Shown here: positions 30,854-37,004 of the stretch, in pieces
Numbering within the stretch: position 1 is the first letter of the stretch
How the letters are laid out: every line of letters starts with the position of its first letter
Source of the DNA: CG10-46-32 sp964606465
Lineage (GTDB): Bacteria; Patescibacteriota; Patescibacteriia; UBA2169
Reading direction: 5' to 3'
DNA length: 37,004 nt
Assembly (NCBI GenBank): GCA_964606465.1
Contig: CAZSGI010000001.1
Span: forward strand, 1-37,004
Notes under the pieces: generated by a model
The model's database searches: none
Told to the model about the DNA's origin: nothing
The model's input: the letters and a program-made list of their open reading frames with translations, nothing else
Position numbers and translations under genes: made by a program

Positions 30854-32062
30854 ATGCCTTTCTTCGATTACCTTGCGGTCAACGAGTCGTGCGAAGAGGT
30901 CACCGGCGTGGTGGACGCGGTGAACGACGAGGTTGCGCTCGGCACCCTCACGGACCAGGGGCTCTTGGTGCTCTCGTTAAAGACGCGCGAAGAGAAACGG
31001 GGGTTCACCAGAGAGATAACCTTGTTCTCCCGCGTGAAGGTGAAAGATTTGGTGGTGTTCTCGCGCCAGCTTGCGGTGATGGTTTCCGCGACCTTGCCCG
31101 TGGTGACCGCGCTGCGCATTCTCGTGAACCAAATCGAGAGCGTCCCGCTCAAAATTGTGATTTCAGACGTCGCGGACGCCGTGGACGGGGGAGCCAGGCT
31201 CTCGGACGCGCTCGGGAAGCACCCCAAGGTGTTCTCCAATTTTTACACGAGCATGATCCGTTCGGGCGAGACCGCGGGAAAGCTGGACGAGGTGTTGAAT
31301 TACCTCGCGGATCAGCAGGAGAAGGACTACGACCTCGCAGCCAAGACAAAGGGCGCCATGATCTACCCGGCGTTCATCCTGTTCGGGTTGGTGGTGGTGG
31401 GGTTTGTGATGATGGTGTTCGTGGTTCCCAAGCTCACCGAGATCCTCGCGGAGAGCGGGGCCGCGCTCCCCGTCACCACGAAGATGCTGATTTCCGTTTC
31501 CGGATTTTTCCAGTCGTCCTGGTGGCTGTTTTTGGCGCTCGTCGGCGCCTTGCTGTTCGGGGCGCGCTACTACCGGAAGACCGCGGCGGGCAAAAAGCAC
31601 ACGGATTTCATCATGCTGAAAACGCCGGTTTTCGGCCCGCTCATCTTTCAAAAAATGTACCTCGTGCGGTTTACGCGGTCGCTCTCAACCCTCATCACCG
31701 GCGGGGTTTCTCTCACCGAGGCGCTCGCCATCACCGGCGACATCGTGGGCAACGAGGTCTACCGCGACGTGATCCGGCAGACCATCCGCGAGGTGGAGGA
31801 CGGCAACTCCATCGCCACCGTGTTCCGGGAGTCCGACGTGGTGCCGGGCATGGTCACGCAGATGCTCGCGGTGGGAGAGCAGACCGGCCGGCTCGACACG
31901 GTCCTGAACAAGCTGTCGGATTTCTACGCGCGCGAGGTGGACAACGCGGTCGCCAACCTGGTTACCTTGATCGAGCCGTTCATTCTGGTGCTGATGGGAA
32001 TCGGCGTCGGCATCATGGTGGCCGCCATCCTCTTGCCCATGTACAACCTCGCGGCGGGCTAG
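30854..32062 (+). CDS. pilC: Type IV pilus inner-membrane platform protein PilC (GspF family)
   Basis: PilC is the rotor-like inner-membrane platform that couples motor to pilin insertion. The 402-residue product has the two homologous GspF domains, with FSRQLAVMVSATLPVVTAL in the first and VRFTRSLSTLITGGVSLTEAL in the second. Three membrane helices lie at about residues 165-187, 215-235 and 370-395, with GEQTGRLDTVLNKLSDFY before the last. Length and spacing are normal. It starts 2 bp after the PilT-like gene. No strong terminator follows; a new promoter precedes the pilins. Confidence 0.95.
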   Translation: MPFFDYLAVNESCEEVTGVVDAVNDEVALGTLTDQGLLVLSLKTREEKRGFTREITLFSRVKVKDLVVFSRQLAVMVSATLPVVTALRILVNQIESVPLKIVISDVADAVDGGARLSDALGKHPKVFSNFYTSMIRSGETAGKLDEVLNYLADQQEKDYDLAAKTKGAMIYPAFILFGLVVVGFVMMVFVVPKLTEILAESGAALPVTTKMLISVSGFFQSSWWLFLALVGALLFGARYYRKTAAGKKHTDFIMLKTPVFGPLIFQKMYLVRFTRSLSTLITGGVSLTEALAITGDIVGNEVYRDVIRQTIREVEDGNSIATVFRESDVVPGMVTQMLAVGEQTGRLDTVLNKLSDFYAREVDNAVANLVTLIEPFILVLMGIGVGIMVAAILLPMYNLAAG

Positions 32063-32104
32063 GCGCGCGTTGGAAGCTTTTTTACGCGGGCGGCAACGAG
32101 CGGG

Positions 32105-32113
32105 TGTGGATAA
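32105..32113 (-). promoter_or_regulatory. Single consensus DnaA box
   Basis: TTATCCACA on the minus strand (TGTGGATAA on plus), the full 9-base consensus, lies 30 bp upstream of the pilin promoter -10. It is isolated, with no cluster or AT-rich unwinding region typical of an origin. It could be a regulatory site or chance. Confidence 0.35.
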
Positions 32114-32140
32114 CATAATTTATGCAAAGTAGTGTAAATG

Positions 32141-32149
32141 TGGTATAAT
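32141..32149 (+). promoter_or_regulatory. Extended -10 promoter of the pilin genes
   Basis: TGG-TATAAT lies 26 bases before ATG 32176. No standard -35 is seen. A separate promoter suits the need for far more pilin than assembly protein. Confidence 0.7.
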
Positions 32150-32175
32150 GTAGCGGTACCATTTACTCAAACAGT

Positions 32176-32658
32176 ATGATGAAAAGACAAAACAACGCAG
32201 GTTTCACGTTGATTGAATTGCTGGTGGTGATCAGCATCATCGGTATCCTCTCCACATTGGCGGTGGTTTCTCTGAATAACGCGCGGGTCAAAGCGAGAGA
32301 CGCCAAGCGCGTTTCAGACATTAAGCAGCTCCAGACCGCGCTCGAGTTGTACGCGTCCGATTCAAACGGGTACCCCGCGGCAAGCGATCTGACGCTGGGG
32401 AGCGGAGCCGGCGCCACCTTGAGCAAAGACGGCGGTTTTGCGGCAACAGTTTCCGGAACCACGTATATGGGCAAGGTTCCCGCGAACGCAACGCCCGGCG
32501 GCTCGGATTACCAGTACAGCTCGTTCACGAGCTCCGCGGCATCCACCTCGTGCGGAACGGCTCCGTGCCCCTGGTACCAGGTTACCTTTACCTTGGAAGA
32601 GGTGACGGGCAGCCTTTCAGCCGGCGCGCACACCGCGGATCCGAATGGGATTAATTAA
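32176..32658 (+). CDS. Type IV pilin 1 of a tandem trio
   Basis: The 160-residue prepilin has leader MMKRQNNAG, with cleavage after Gly9, then FTLIELLVVISIIG with Glu5 present, and the long N-terminal helix continuing to LNNARVKARDAKRVSDIKQLQTALELY. The C-terminal domain is short and Ser/Thr/Gly-rich and holds two cysteines (SCGTAPC). YASDSNGYP and TYMGKVPANATPGG are shared with the next two genes. It is the most divergent of the three. It may be a major subunit, since it is first after the promoter. Confidence 0.93.
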   Translation: MMKRQNNAGFTLIELLVVISIIGILSTLAVVSLNNARVKARDAKRVSDIKQLQTALELYASDSNGYPAASDLTLGSGAGATLSKDGGFAATVSGTTYMGKVPANATPGGSDYQYSSFTSSAASTSCGTAPCPWYQVTFTLEEVTGSLSAGAHTADPNGIN

Positions 32659-32690
32659 TAACCACGTTTATCATTACGCACTAAAAGTGT

Positions 32691-33179
32691 ATGCACCAAA
32701 AAACAAAACGAAAGGGTTTTACCCTGATTGAGCTGCTGGTGGTGATTGCCATCATCGGATTGCTCTCAACGCTCGCGGTGGTTGCGCTCAACAACGCCCG
32801 CGCCAAAGGCCGCGACGCCAAACGGGTGTCTGACATAAAGTCGGTCCAAACCGCGCTCGAGCTCTACTTTGCGGATAAGAACACGTACCCCGTGGTCGCG
32901 TCCGGCTTGGTGTTGGGCGGAACCGGAGGAAAAACGCTTTCCCAGACCGGCGGGTTCTCGGACACCATTTCCGGGACGACCTACATGGGCAAGGTTCCCA
33001 CGAACCCGACGCCTGCGGCTTCAGCCTGCGCCAACTACACCTACCGTTCCACGAACACGGACTTTACGGCGTGCACGAGCGGCTCCTGCAAGAGCTACGA
33101 CATCGAGTTCTGTTTGGAAGACATCACCGGCAGCCTTGCGGCGGGCAAGCACAGCGCGCACCCGGCCGGGGTTGACTAA
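32691..33179 (+). CDS. Type IV pilin 2 of a tandem trio
   Basis: The 162-residue prepilin has leader MHQKTKRKG (cleavage after Gly9), FTLIELLVVIAIIGLLSTLA with Glu5, and a helix ending in SDIKSVQTALELYFADKNTYP. The C-terminal domain has four cysteines (SACANYTYR, TACTSGSCKSYD, IEFCLEDIT), more than either sister, so two disulfides are possible. Short stretches are nearly identical at DNA level with pilin 3. It lies 32 bp after pilin 1 and 25 bp before pilin 3 with no terminator between. Confidence 0.93.
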   Translation: MHQKTKRKGFTLIELLVVIAIIGLLSTLAVVALNNARAKGRDAKRVSDIKSVQTALELYFADKNTYPVVASGLVLGGTGGKTLSQTGGFSDTISGTTYMGKVPTNPTPAASACANYTYRSTNTDFTACTSGSCKSYDIEFCLEDITGSLAAGKHSAHPAGVD

Positions 33180-33204
33180 GTTGAAGATTTTAACCAGATA
33201 GCCT

Positions 33205-33657
33205 ATGAAGCAATACGTATCTAACAAAGGATTCACGTTGATTGAGCTTCTGGTGGTGATTGCCATCATCGGCGTGCTCTCCACGCTCGCCGTGGTCGCG
33301 CTCAACAACGCCCGGGAGAAGAGCCGCGACGCGAAGCGCGTCTCGGACATCAAGCAGGTGCAAACCGCGCTTGAGCTCTACTTTGCGGATAAGAACACGT
33401 ACCCGACCGGAACCGGCACGGTGCTGGGAGGAGCGTCCGCGCAATCACTCTCCGGAGCGGGGTTTACGGCGTCTGGCGGCGTGAGCGGGACGACGTACAT
33501 GGGCAAGGTTCCCACGAACCCGACGCCCGGCGGCGTTGATTACGCGTATACGCAGACTTCCGCCGGGGTAAGCTATACCATCGCGTTTTGGCTTGAAAGC
33601 CAGGTTGGGGCGTTGGCTAAGGATGGCCATACGGCCACGCCTTCCGGAATCCAGTAA
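33205..33657 (+). CDS. Type IV pilin 3 of a tandem trio
   Basis: The 150-residue prepilin has leader MKQYVSNKG (cleavage after Gly9), FTLIELLVVIAIIGVLSTLA with Glu5, and SDIKQVQTALELYFADKNTYP. The C-terminal domain is the shortest of the three and has no cysteine; TYMGKVPTNPTPGGVDYAY matches the sisters. The three genes are clearly duplicates. A strong hairpin follows this gene and separates the pilins from pilD. Confidence 0.93.
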   Translation: MKQYVSNKGFTLIELLVVIAIIGVLSTLAVVALNNAREKSRDAKRVSDIKQVQTALELYFADKNTYPTGTGTVLGGASAQSLSGAGFTASGGVSGTTYMGKVPTNPTPGGVDYAYTQTSAGVSYTIAFWLESQVGALAKDGHTATPSGIQ

Positions 33658-33669
33658 CACTTGTTGCGC

Positions 33670-33705
33670 AATAACCCCGTCCGGCATGCGCCGGGCGGGG
33701 TTATT
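33670..33705 (+). terminator. Terminator-like hairpin after the pilin trio
   Basis: AATAACCCCG (33670-33679) pairs perfectly with CGGGGTTATT (33696-33705), and an inner CCGGC/GCCGG stem (33681-33685, 33690-33694) closes a 4-base loop. The descending arm contributes the T residues; only a short T-stretch follows. The pilD promoter begins immediately after it. Confidence 0.65.
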
Positions 33706-33714
33706 TGGTATACT
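33706..33714 (+). promoter_or_regulatory. Extended -10 promoter of pilD and the minor pilins
   Basis: TGG-TATACT directly follows the hairpin. Its predicted start near 33721 leaves an 18-base leader that contains a GGGGGGA ribosome binding site (33724-33730) before ATG 33739. Confidence 0.7.
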
Positions 33715-33738
33715 AACGGTTGCGGGGGGAAGTTACCT

Positions 33739-34488
33739 ATGTTGTACGTTTTGCTATTCATTCTAGGCAGCGCGTGGGGGAGCTTTTTGAACGTGGTTGC
33801 CTGCCGGCTCCAGGCGAGGCAGCCGTTCCTCGCCGGCCGGTCGGTGTGCGTGCGCTGCGGAAAGCGCATCCGCTGGCACGACCTGTTTCCGGTGGTAAGC
33901 TTTCTGACGCTTCGGGGCAGGTGCCGTTTTTGCGGCGCGCGCATCTCGGTCCAGTACCTCGCAAGCGAGCTCGCCGTCGGCGCGCTCGCCGTGCTCGGCG
34001 CGTTCGTGGTCTCCTCGCCCGTACACGCGCTCTTGTACCTCGCGGTGGTGAGCTTTTTCACGGTAGTCGTCATCTACGACGCGCGCACCTACGTTATTCC
34101 GGACCGGATCGTGATTCCGGCAATCGTGGTGATCGGGCTCCTGAACGCCGCCGTCCTCTCCGCGGCCCGGCCGTTGGCGTTGGGCGCCTTCGTCGGCGGG
34201 TTGTGGTTTCTGGCGCAGTTTGCCCTTTCGCGCGGCAGGTGGGTGGGCGGCGGAGACATTCGCTTGGGCGTGCTCATCGGCGTGTTGCTCGGGTACCCCA
34301 TGGTGTGGGTCGGGCTCGGCGTCGCGTACATCGGCGGCAGCGCCGTCGCGCTCGCGCTCGTCGCCGCGAAGCGCGTCACGTTCGGGAGCCGGCTGCCGTT
34401 CGCTACGCTCCTCTTGCCCGCCACGTTTGCGACGTGGCTCTGGGGGAGCGAGATATGGGTATGGTACCGGAGTATGATCGGACTGTGA
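33739..34488 (+). CDS. pilD: Prepilin peptidase PilD (leader peptidase/N-methyltransferase)
   Basis: This inner-membrane aspartic protease cuts prepilin leaders after glycine and usually also methylates the new N-terminus. The 249-residue product has the N-terminal GSFLNVVACRL region, a zinc-finger loop with Cys37, Cys40, Cys62 and Cys65 (CVRC and CRFC), and catalytic Asp114 in YDARTYVIPD. The second catalytic site is Asp173 in GGGDIRLGVLIG, where the usual GxGDxKL has arginine for lysine. Seven to eight membrane helices follow from the hydrophobicity. The zinc motif suggests the methylase half is kept. ATG 33739 has a ribosome binding site eight bases upstream. Confidence 0.95.
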   Translation: MLYVLLFILGSAWGSFLNVVACRLQARQPFLAGRSVCVRCGKRIRWHDLFPVVSFLTLRGRCRFCGARISVQYLASELAVGALAVLGAFVVSSPVHALLYLAVVSFFTVVVIYDARTYVIPDRIVIPAIVVIGLLNAAVLSAARPLALGAFVGGLWFLAQFALSRGRWVGGGDIRLGVLIGVLLGYPMVWVGLGVAYIGGSAVALALVAAKRVTFGSRLPFATLLLPATFATWLWGSEIWVWYRSMIGL

Positions 34489-34489
34489 T

Positions 34490-35026
34490 ATGATGCGCGA
34501 GTCTCAAAACGCCTGCCCGTGGGTCAGGCAGGGATTTACCCTGATTGATTTGATCGTTTCCATCGGAATCTTTGCGCTCGTCGCCACGTCGGTCGCGGTG
34601 AACTTCAACGCCGGAGCCCGGAACGATTCCGTGCGCCAGGCCGCGAACATTGCGGCGGGCGTGCTGCGCCGCGCCCAGAGCATGACGCTCTCCGGGGCGA
34701 CGCTCTCGGACGGCACGTTCCCCCGCGGAGGCTACGGCGTCCGGTTTGACGCGAGCGCCCCCTCGACGCTTACGCTGTTTGCGGACAAAGACGGAAACTT
34801 CAACTATACGGATGGAACCGAGGAGCTAGAGGACGTTGCGCTGCCCAAAGAGAACGCGTTCAGCGGCGGGACGCTCAACGTGGTGTTCGGAAGCCCGGAC
34901 GCGGACGTCTACTTTAACGGCGTCGCCACGGAGAGCTCGAAGACGATCAGCATCACGGCCCCGCAAGCGGGGGTTACCCAGTCGGTCATCATCTACCGCC
35001 TCTCCGGGCAGGTGCGGGTGCAATGA
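34490..35026 (+). CDS. Minor pilin, GspH/FimT-like, with aspartate at position 5
   Basis: The 178-residue prepilin-like protein has a 15-residue leader ending WVRQG, then FTLIDLIVSIGIFALVATSV. Position 5 of the mature protein is Asp instead of the near-universal Glu. The C-terminal part is a beta-rich GspH-type domain (RRAQSMTLSGATL, GYGVRFDASAPSTLTLFAD, SVIIYRLSGQVRV). It starts 1 bp after pilD with a double ATG (34490 or 34493) and ends 1 bp before the next gene. It is probably part of the tip-priming complex that starts pilus assembly. Confidence 0.88.
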   Translation: MMRESQNACPWVRQGFTLIDLIVSIGIFALVATSVAVNFNAGARNDSVRQAANIAAGVLRRAQSMTLSGATLSDGTFPRGGYGVRFDASAPSTLTLFADKDGNFNYTDGTEELEDVALPKENAFSGGTLNVVFGSPDADVYFNGVATESSKTISITAPQAGVTQSVIIYRLSGQVRVQ

Positions 35027-35027
35027 T

Positions 35028-35642
35028 ATGAATCACCAACAAGGTCAAGGACTTCTCGAAACCATCGTGGCGCTCGGCATCATCGTTTCCGGCGTGGTGG
35101 GCATGCTGAATCTGACGATTTCAAACCAAACCGCAACCGAAGACTCCTCGGAGCGGCTCGTTGCCACGAACCTCGCGCGGGAAGGCGTAGAAGTGGTGCG
35201 GAATATCCGCGACTCCAACTGGCTCCTTTGCGAAATCGTCTCCGGGGTGCTCTCGTGCAGCAGCTGGGACGCATCGCTCTCTTCCGGAACCGACACGACG
35301 GCCGTTCCGCTCTTTAGTGCGGCAACCAACGCGTGGAGTGTCAATTTTACGCCGAACGACATCTCGAGCGACTACGCGCGCGTGTGGCGGTACTCTTCCG
35401 GAGTCGCCCAGAACATCGGGACCATGTTCCAGACGAGCGAAGCGGCGCCCGCGAACGCGACCGAGACGCTGTACCGGCGGCTCATTGACATCGCTTCCAT
35501 CTGCGCGGACAAGACCGTTGCGTCAAGCTGCTCGGGCGCAAGTCCGAAAATCGGCATGCGGGTGCAGTCCACAGTGGAGTGGACCGCGCGCGGCAGAGCG
35601 ACGAGCCTCACCGTGGAGGATCGGCTGTTCAACTGGAGGTAG
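35028..35642 (+). CDS. Minor pilin, PilV/GspI-like
   Basis: The 204-residue protein has a very short leader MNHQQG, cleavage after Gly6, then QGLLETIVALGIIVSGVVGML with Glu at mature position 5. Such Q-x-L-x-E starts are common in CPR minor pilins. It continues with ATNLAREGVEVVRNIRDSNW and a beta-rich domain with four cysteines. ATG 35028 is chosen because the prepilin motif sits six residues in; a longer open frame from 34836 is arginine-rich out-of-frame reading of the previous gene. Confidence 0.88.
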   Translation: MNHQQGQGLLETIVALGIIVSGVVGMLNLTISNQTATEDSSERLVATNLAREGVEVVRNIRDSNWLLCEIVSGVLSCSSWDASLSSGTDTTAVPLFSAATNAWSVNFTPNDISSDYARVWRYSSGVAQNIGTMFQTSEAAPANATETLYRRLIDIASICADKTVASSCSGASPKIGMRVQSTVEWTARGRATSLTVEDRLFNWR

Positions 35643-35646
35643 GAGT

Positions 35647-36219
35647 ATGCGCCGAGAGCACCCTTCGCTTCAATCCGGATTCACCCTCGTTGAGATCATC
35701 GTGGCCATGGCGGTTTTCGTGACCGCGCTCATCGCGGTGAGCGCCATCTTCACCTACGCGAACCGCTCCCAGCGCACCACGCTCGCGGTGAGCGAAACGG
35801 GGAGCGACGCGCGGTTCGCGCTCGAGGTGATTGCCCAGCAGGTTCGGCGCGGTTCCATTGACTACGCATCCACCCCGTACGGGGGCACCATCGCCGCAAA
35901 CCCCCAGGACGTGCTCGTGCTGCGCGACAGTTCGGGTAACCAGGTGTGGTTCCGGCGCAACGCGAGCGGGGGCAGGGGAATCGTCGAGATGTCCGAAGAC
36001 GGGGTGACGTGGGTTGACCTGACACCCCCCACGGTTTCGGTTGACGTGCTCAAGTTCTACCTCTCGCCCGCAACCGATCCGTTTGCCGCAAATCCCGCAA
36101 CCAACCAGCAGCCGCTCGTGACCATCGTCATGGCGAGCTCGAGCACCGCGGTGGGCACCGAGACCGTGCTGCCCGCGTACCTCCAGACCAGCGTATCATC
36201 CCGCCAGTATGTCAGGTAA
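35647..36219 (+). CDS. Minor pilin, PilW/GspJ-like
   Basis: The 190-residue prepilin-like protein has leader MRREHPSLQSG (cleavage after Gly11), then FTLVEIIVAMAVFVTALIAV with Glu5. RFALEVIAQQVRRGSIDYA and a beta-rich domain with QDVLVLRDSSGNQVWFRR and DVLKFYLSPATDPF follow, as in GspJ/PilW proteins. A GGAGG-TAGGAG ribosome binding site precedes ATG 35647. It overlaps the next gene by 11 bp. Confidence 0.9.
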   Translation: MRREHPSLQSGFTLVEIIVAMAVFVTALIAVSAIFTYANRSQRTTLAVSETGSDARFALEVIAQQVRRGSIDYASTPYGGTIAANPQDVLVLRDSSGNQVWFRRNASGGRGIVEMSEDGVTWVDLTPPTVSVDVLKFYLSPATDPFAANPATNQQPLVTIVMASSSTAVGTETVLPAYLQTSVSSRQYVR

Positions 36220-36994
36220 CATCAAACAATGCACCCGCTCGCAGGAAGGCTCGCTGCTCTTGATGTCCATCCTGATTCTTTCAGGCATGATTACGGCAGC
36301 CTCAAGCTTTGGGGTCATCTCGCTCTCAAACCTCAAGCAGTCCATTCTGACCGACAACGGCGCCCGCGCGTTCTACGCGGCCGAGAGCGGCGTTGAGGAC
36401 GCTCTGTACGAGCTCCGCAAGAATGAAACCGCGGTAGCGAGCCTTGCTTCGTCGGGCAGCCTTTCGAACGGGGGCACGTGGACGCGGACCGTTTCCACGA
36501 CGATCCAGAGCATCACCCGCGACATCAAGAAGAACGATTTTTTTGAGGTTGATTTGTACGATCCGGACGCGTCGCTTTCCTCGCTCGGTGCACCCGCGAG
36601 ATCCCTCAAGCTCGCGTGGAGCGGATCCGGCTCCGAGTGGGTCGAGGTGCAGGTTGCGTCGTGGACCACGAGCGGCACATTGGGTACGCCGAGCACGCAA
36701 ACGTTCAGCGCGACCTCGAACCCCGCGACCGTAAACCTCCCTGACGCTTCCACCGCCTTGTACCGCGTGCGCATCAAGGCGCTGTACGGGGACATCACCG
36801 GTATGGCGCTTTCGGCCTACAGCGGCTTGAATCTGGGGGGGTCGCCGGTATCCATCCCGGCGTACCTCACCGTGTACGCAACCGGCGCGCACTCCCGCGC
36901 AAACCAGGTGGTGCGCGCGCAGATGCCCCACCGGCCGCCGCTTTCCGGCCAGTTCGGGTACGTCTTGTTTAGCGAGCAGGATTTGATAAAATGA
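36209..36994 (+). CDS. Minor pilin, GspK/PilX-like putative tip subunit
   Basis: The 261-residue protein has a leader ending RSQEG, then a hydrophobic helix SLLLMSILILSGMITAASSF without Glu at position 5. The diagnostic AFYAAESGVEDALYELRKN follows, then a long beta-rich Ser/Thr-rich domain. Lack of Glu5 is known for GspK, the subunit that caps the pseudopilus, and fits its being last of the four minor pilins. The stop overlaps a possible next start in ATGA. Confidence 0.88.
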   Translation: MSGNIKQCTRSQEGSLLLMSILILSGMITAASSFGVISLSNLKQSILTDNGARAFYAAESGVEDALYELRKNETAVASLASSGSLSNGGTWTRTVSTTIQSITRDIKKNDFFEVDLYDPDASLSSLGAPARSLKLAWSGSGSEWVEVQVASWTTSGTLGTPSTQTFSATSNPATVNLPDASTALYRVRIKALYGDITGMALSAYSGLNLGGSPVSIPAYLTVYATGAHSRANQVVRAQMPHRPPLSGQFGYVLFSEQDLIK

Positions 36995-37004
36995 CGCGTA
37001 GCGT
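36991..37004 (+). CDS. Possible start of the next pilus-operon gene (cut by window end)
   Basis: ATG 36991 overlaps the preceding stop in ATGA, the same coupling seen before pilB. Only four complete codons (MTRS) are visible. Confidence 0.35.

Noticed and set aside
30640..32118. Plus-strand 492-codon frame overlapping pilC in another frame
   Set aside because: pilC is complete in its own frame; the alternative is Arg/Gly-rich without recognisable features.
32101..32160. Replication origin near the pilin promoter
   Set aside because: A single DnaA box with no cluster, no dnaA/dnaN neighbour and no extended AT-rich region.
1..37004. CRISPR array or complete insertion sequence
   Set aside because: No regularly spaced repeats and no transposase-coding gene were found; repeats present are palindromic elements and short duplications.
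1..37004. Alternative genetic code (UGA as glycine) as in some CPR lineages
   Set aside because: Several full-length conserved genes end exactly at TGA (for example radA, recG, pilD, the last minor pilin), and no conserved gene reads through TGA.

Overview
The window looks like a chromosomal segment of a high-GC member of the Candidate Phyla Radiation (Patescibacteria), most likely Parcubacteria. This is inferred from gene content, not from a marker tree. The clues are a PrgI/VirB4 type IV secretion-like operon, a single-operon type IV pilus set (pilM-N-O-B-response regulator-T-like-C-pilins-pilD-minor pilins), an exported protein with G(Y/W)xWSxNxGW repeats, very short intergenic gaps, and promoters that place transcription starts at or a few bases before start codons. 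The standard code fits: many genes end in TGA.

Layout. 1-1450: ahcY (S-adenosylhomocysteine hydrolase), bracketed by two copies of a palindromic intergenic repeat. 1451-11512 (+): one compact operon holding an unknown cytoplasmic protein, PrgI, a TraC/VirB4 N-domain protein, the VirB4 ATPase, a VirB8-like anchored protein, an unknown membrane protein, a VirB2/T4SS-pilin-like protein with a 12-cysteine exported tail, a membrane-anchored beta-propeller, a DsbA-like thiol oxidoreductase and RadA, whose start overlaps dsbA. 11512-12398: an island with a small unknown minus-strand gene bracketed by 12-bp repeats, then about 450 bp dense in inverted repeats. 12399-20617 (-): recG, tRNA-Arg(GCG), two unknown genes, tRNA-Ser(GCU), comF, clpC and an anchored unknown protein. 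Both tRNAs sit directly upstream of protein genes on the same strand and probably punctuate one long transcript. 20637-23874 (+): two exported surface proteins and signal peptidase I, with overlapping divergent promoters in front. 23908-37004 (+): the type IV pilus locus, with tandem promoters and a hairpin leader in front of pilM, three tandem major-pilin-like genes, a terminator, then pilD and four minor pilins of a tip complex. It runs off the window.

How the parts fit. The pilus locus carries an extension motor (PilB), an inner-membrane platform (PilC), a PilM/N/O alignment complex, pilins and the peptidase. The only PilT-like protein in the window has lost essentially every catalytic motif. 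With the VirB4-type machine, DsbA, RadA and ComF nearby, the segment is rich in envelope machines and DNA-processing proteins of the kinds used in DNA uptake. No relaxase, coupling protein, ComEC or integrase is visible, so conjugation or transformation is a hypothesis only.
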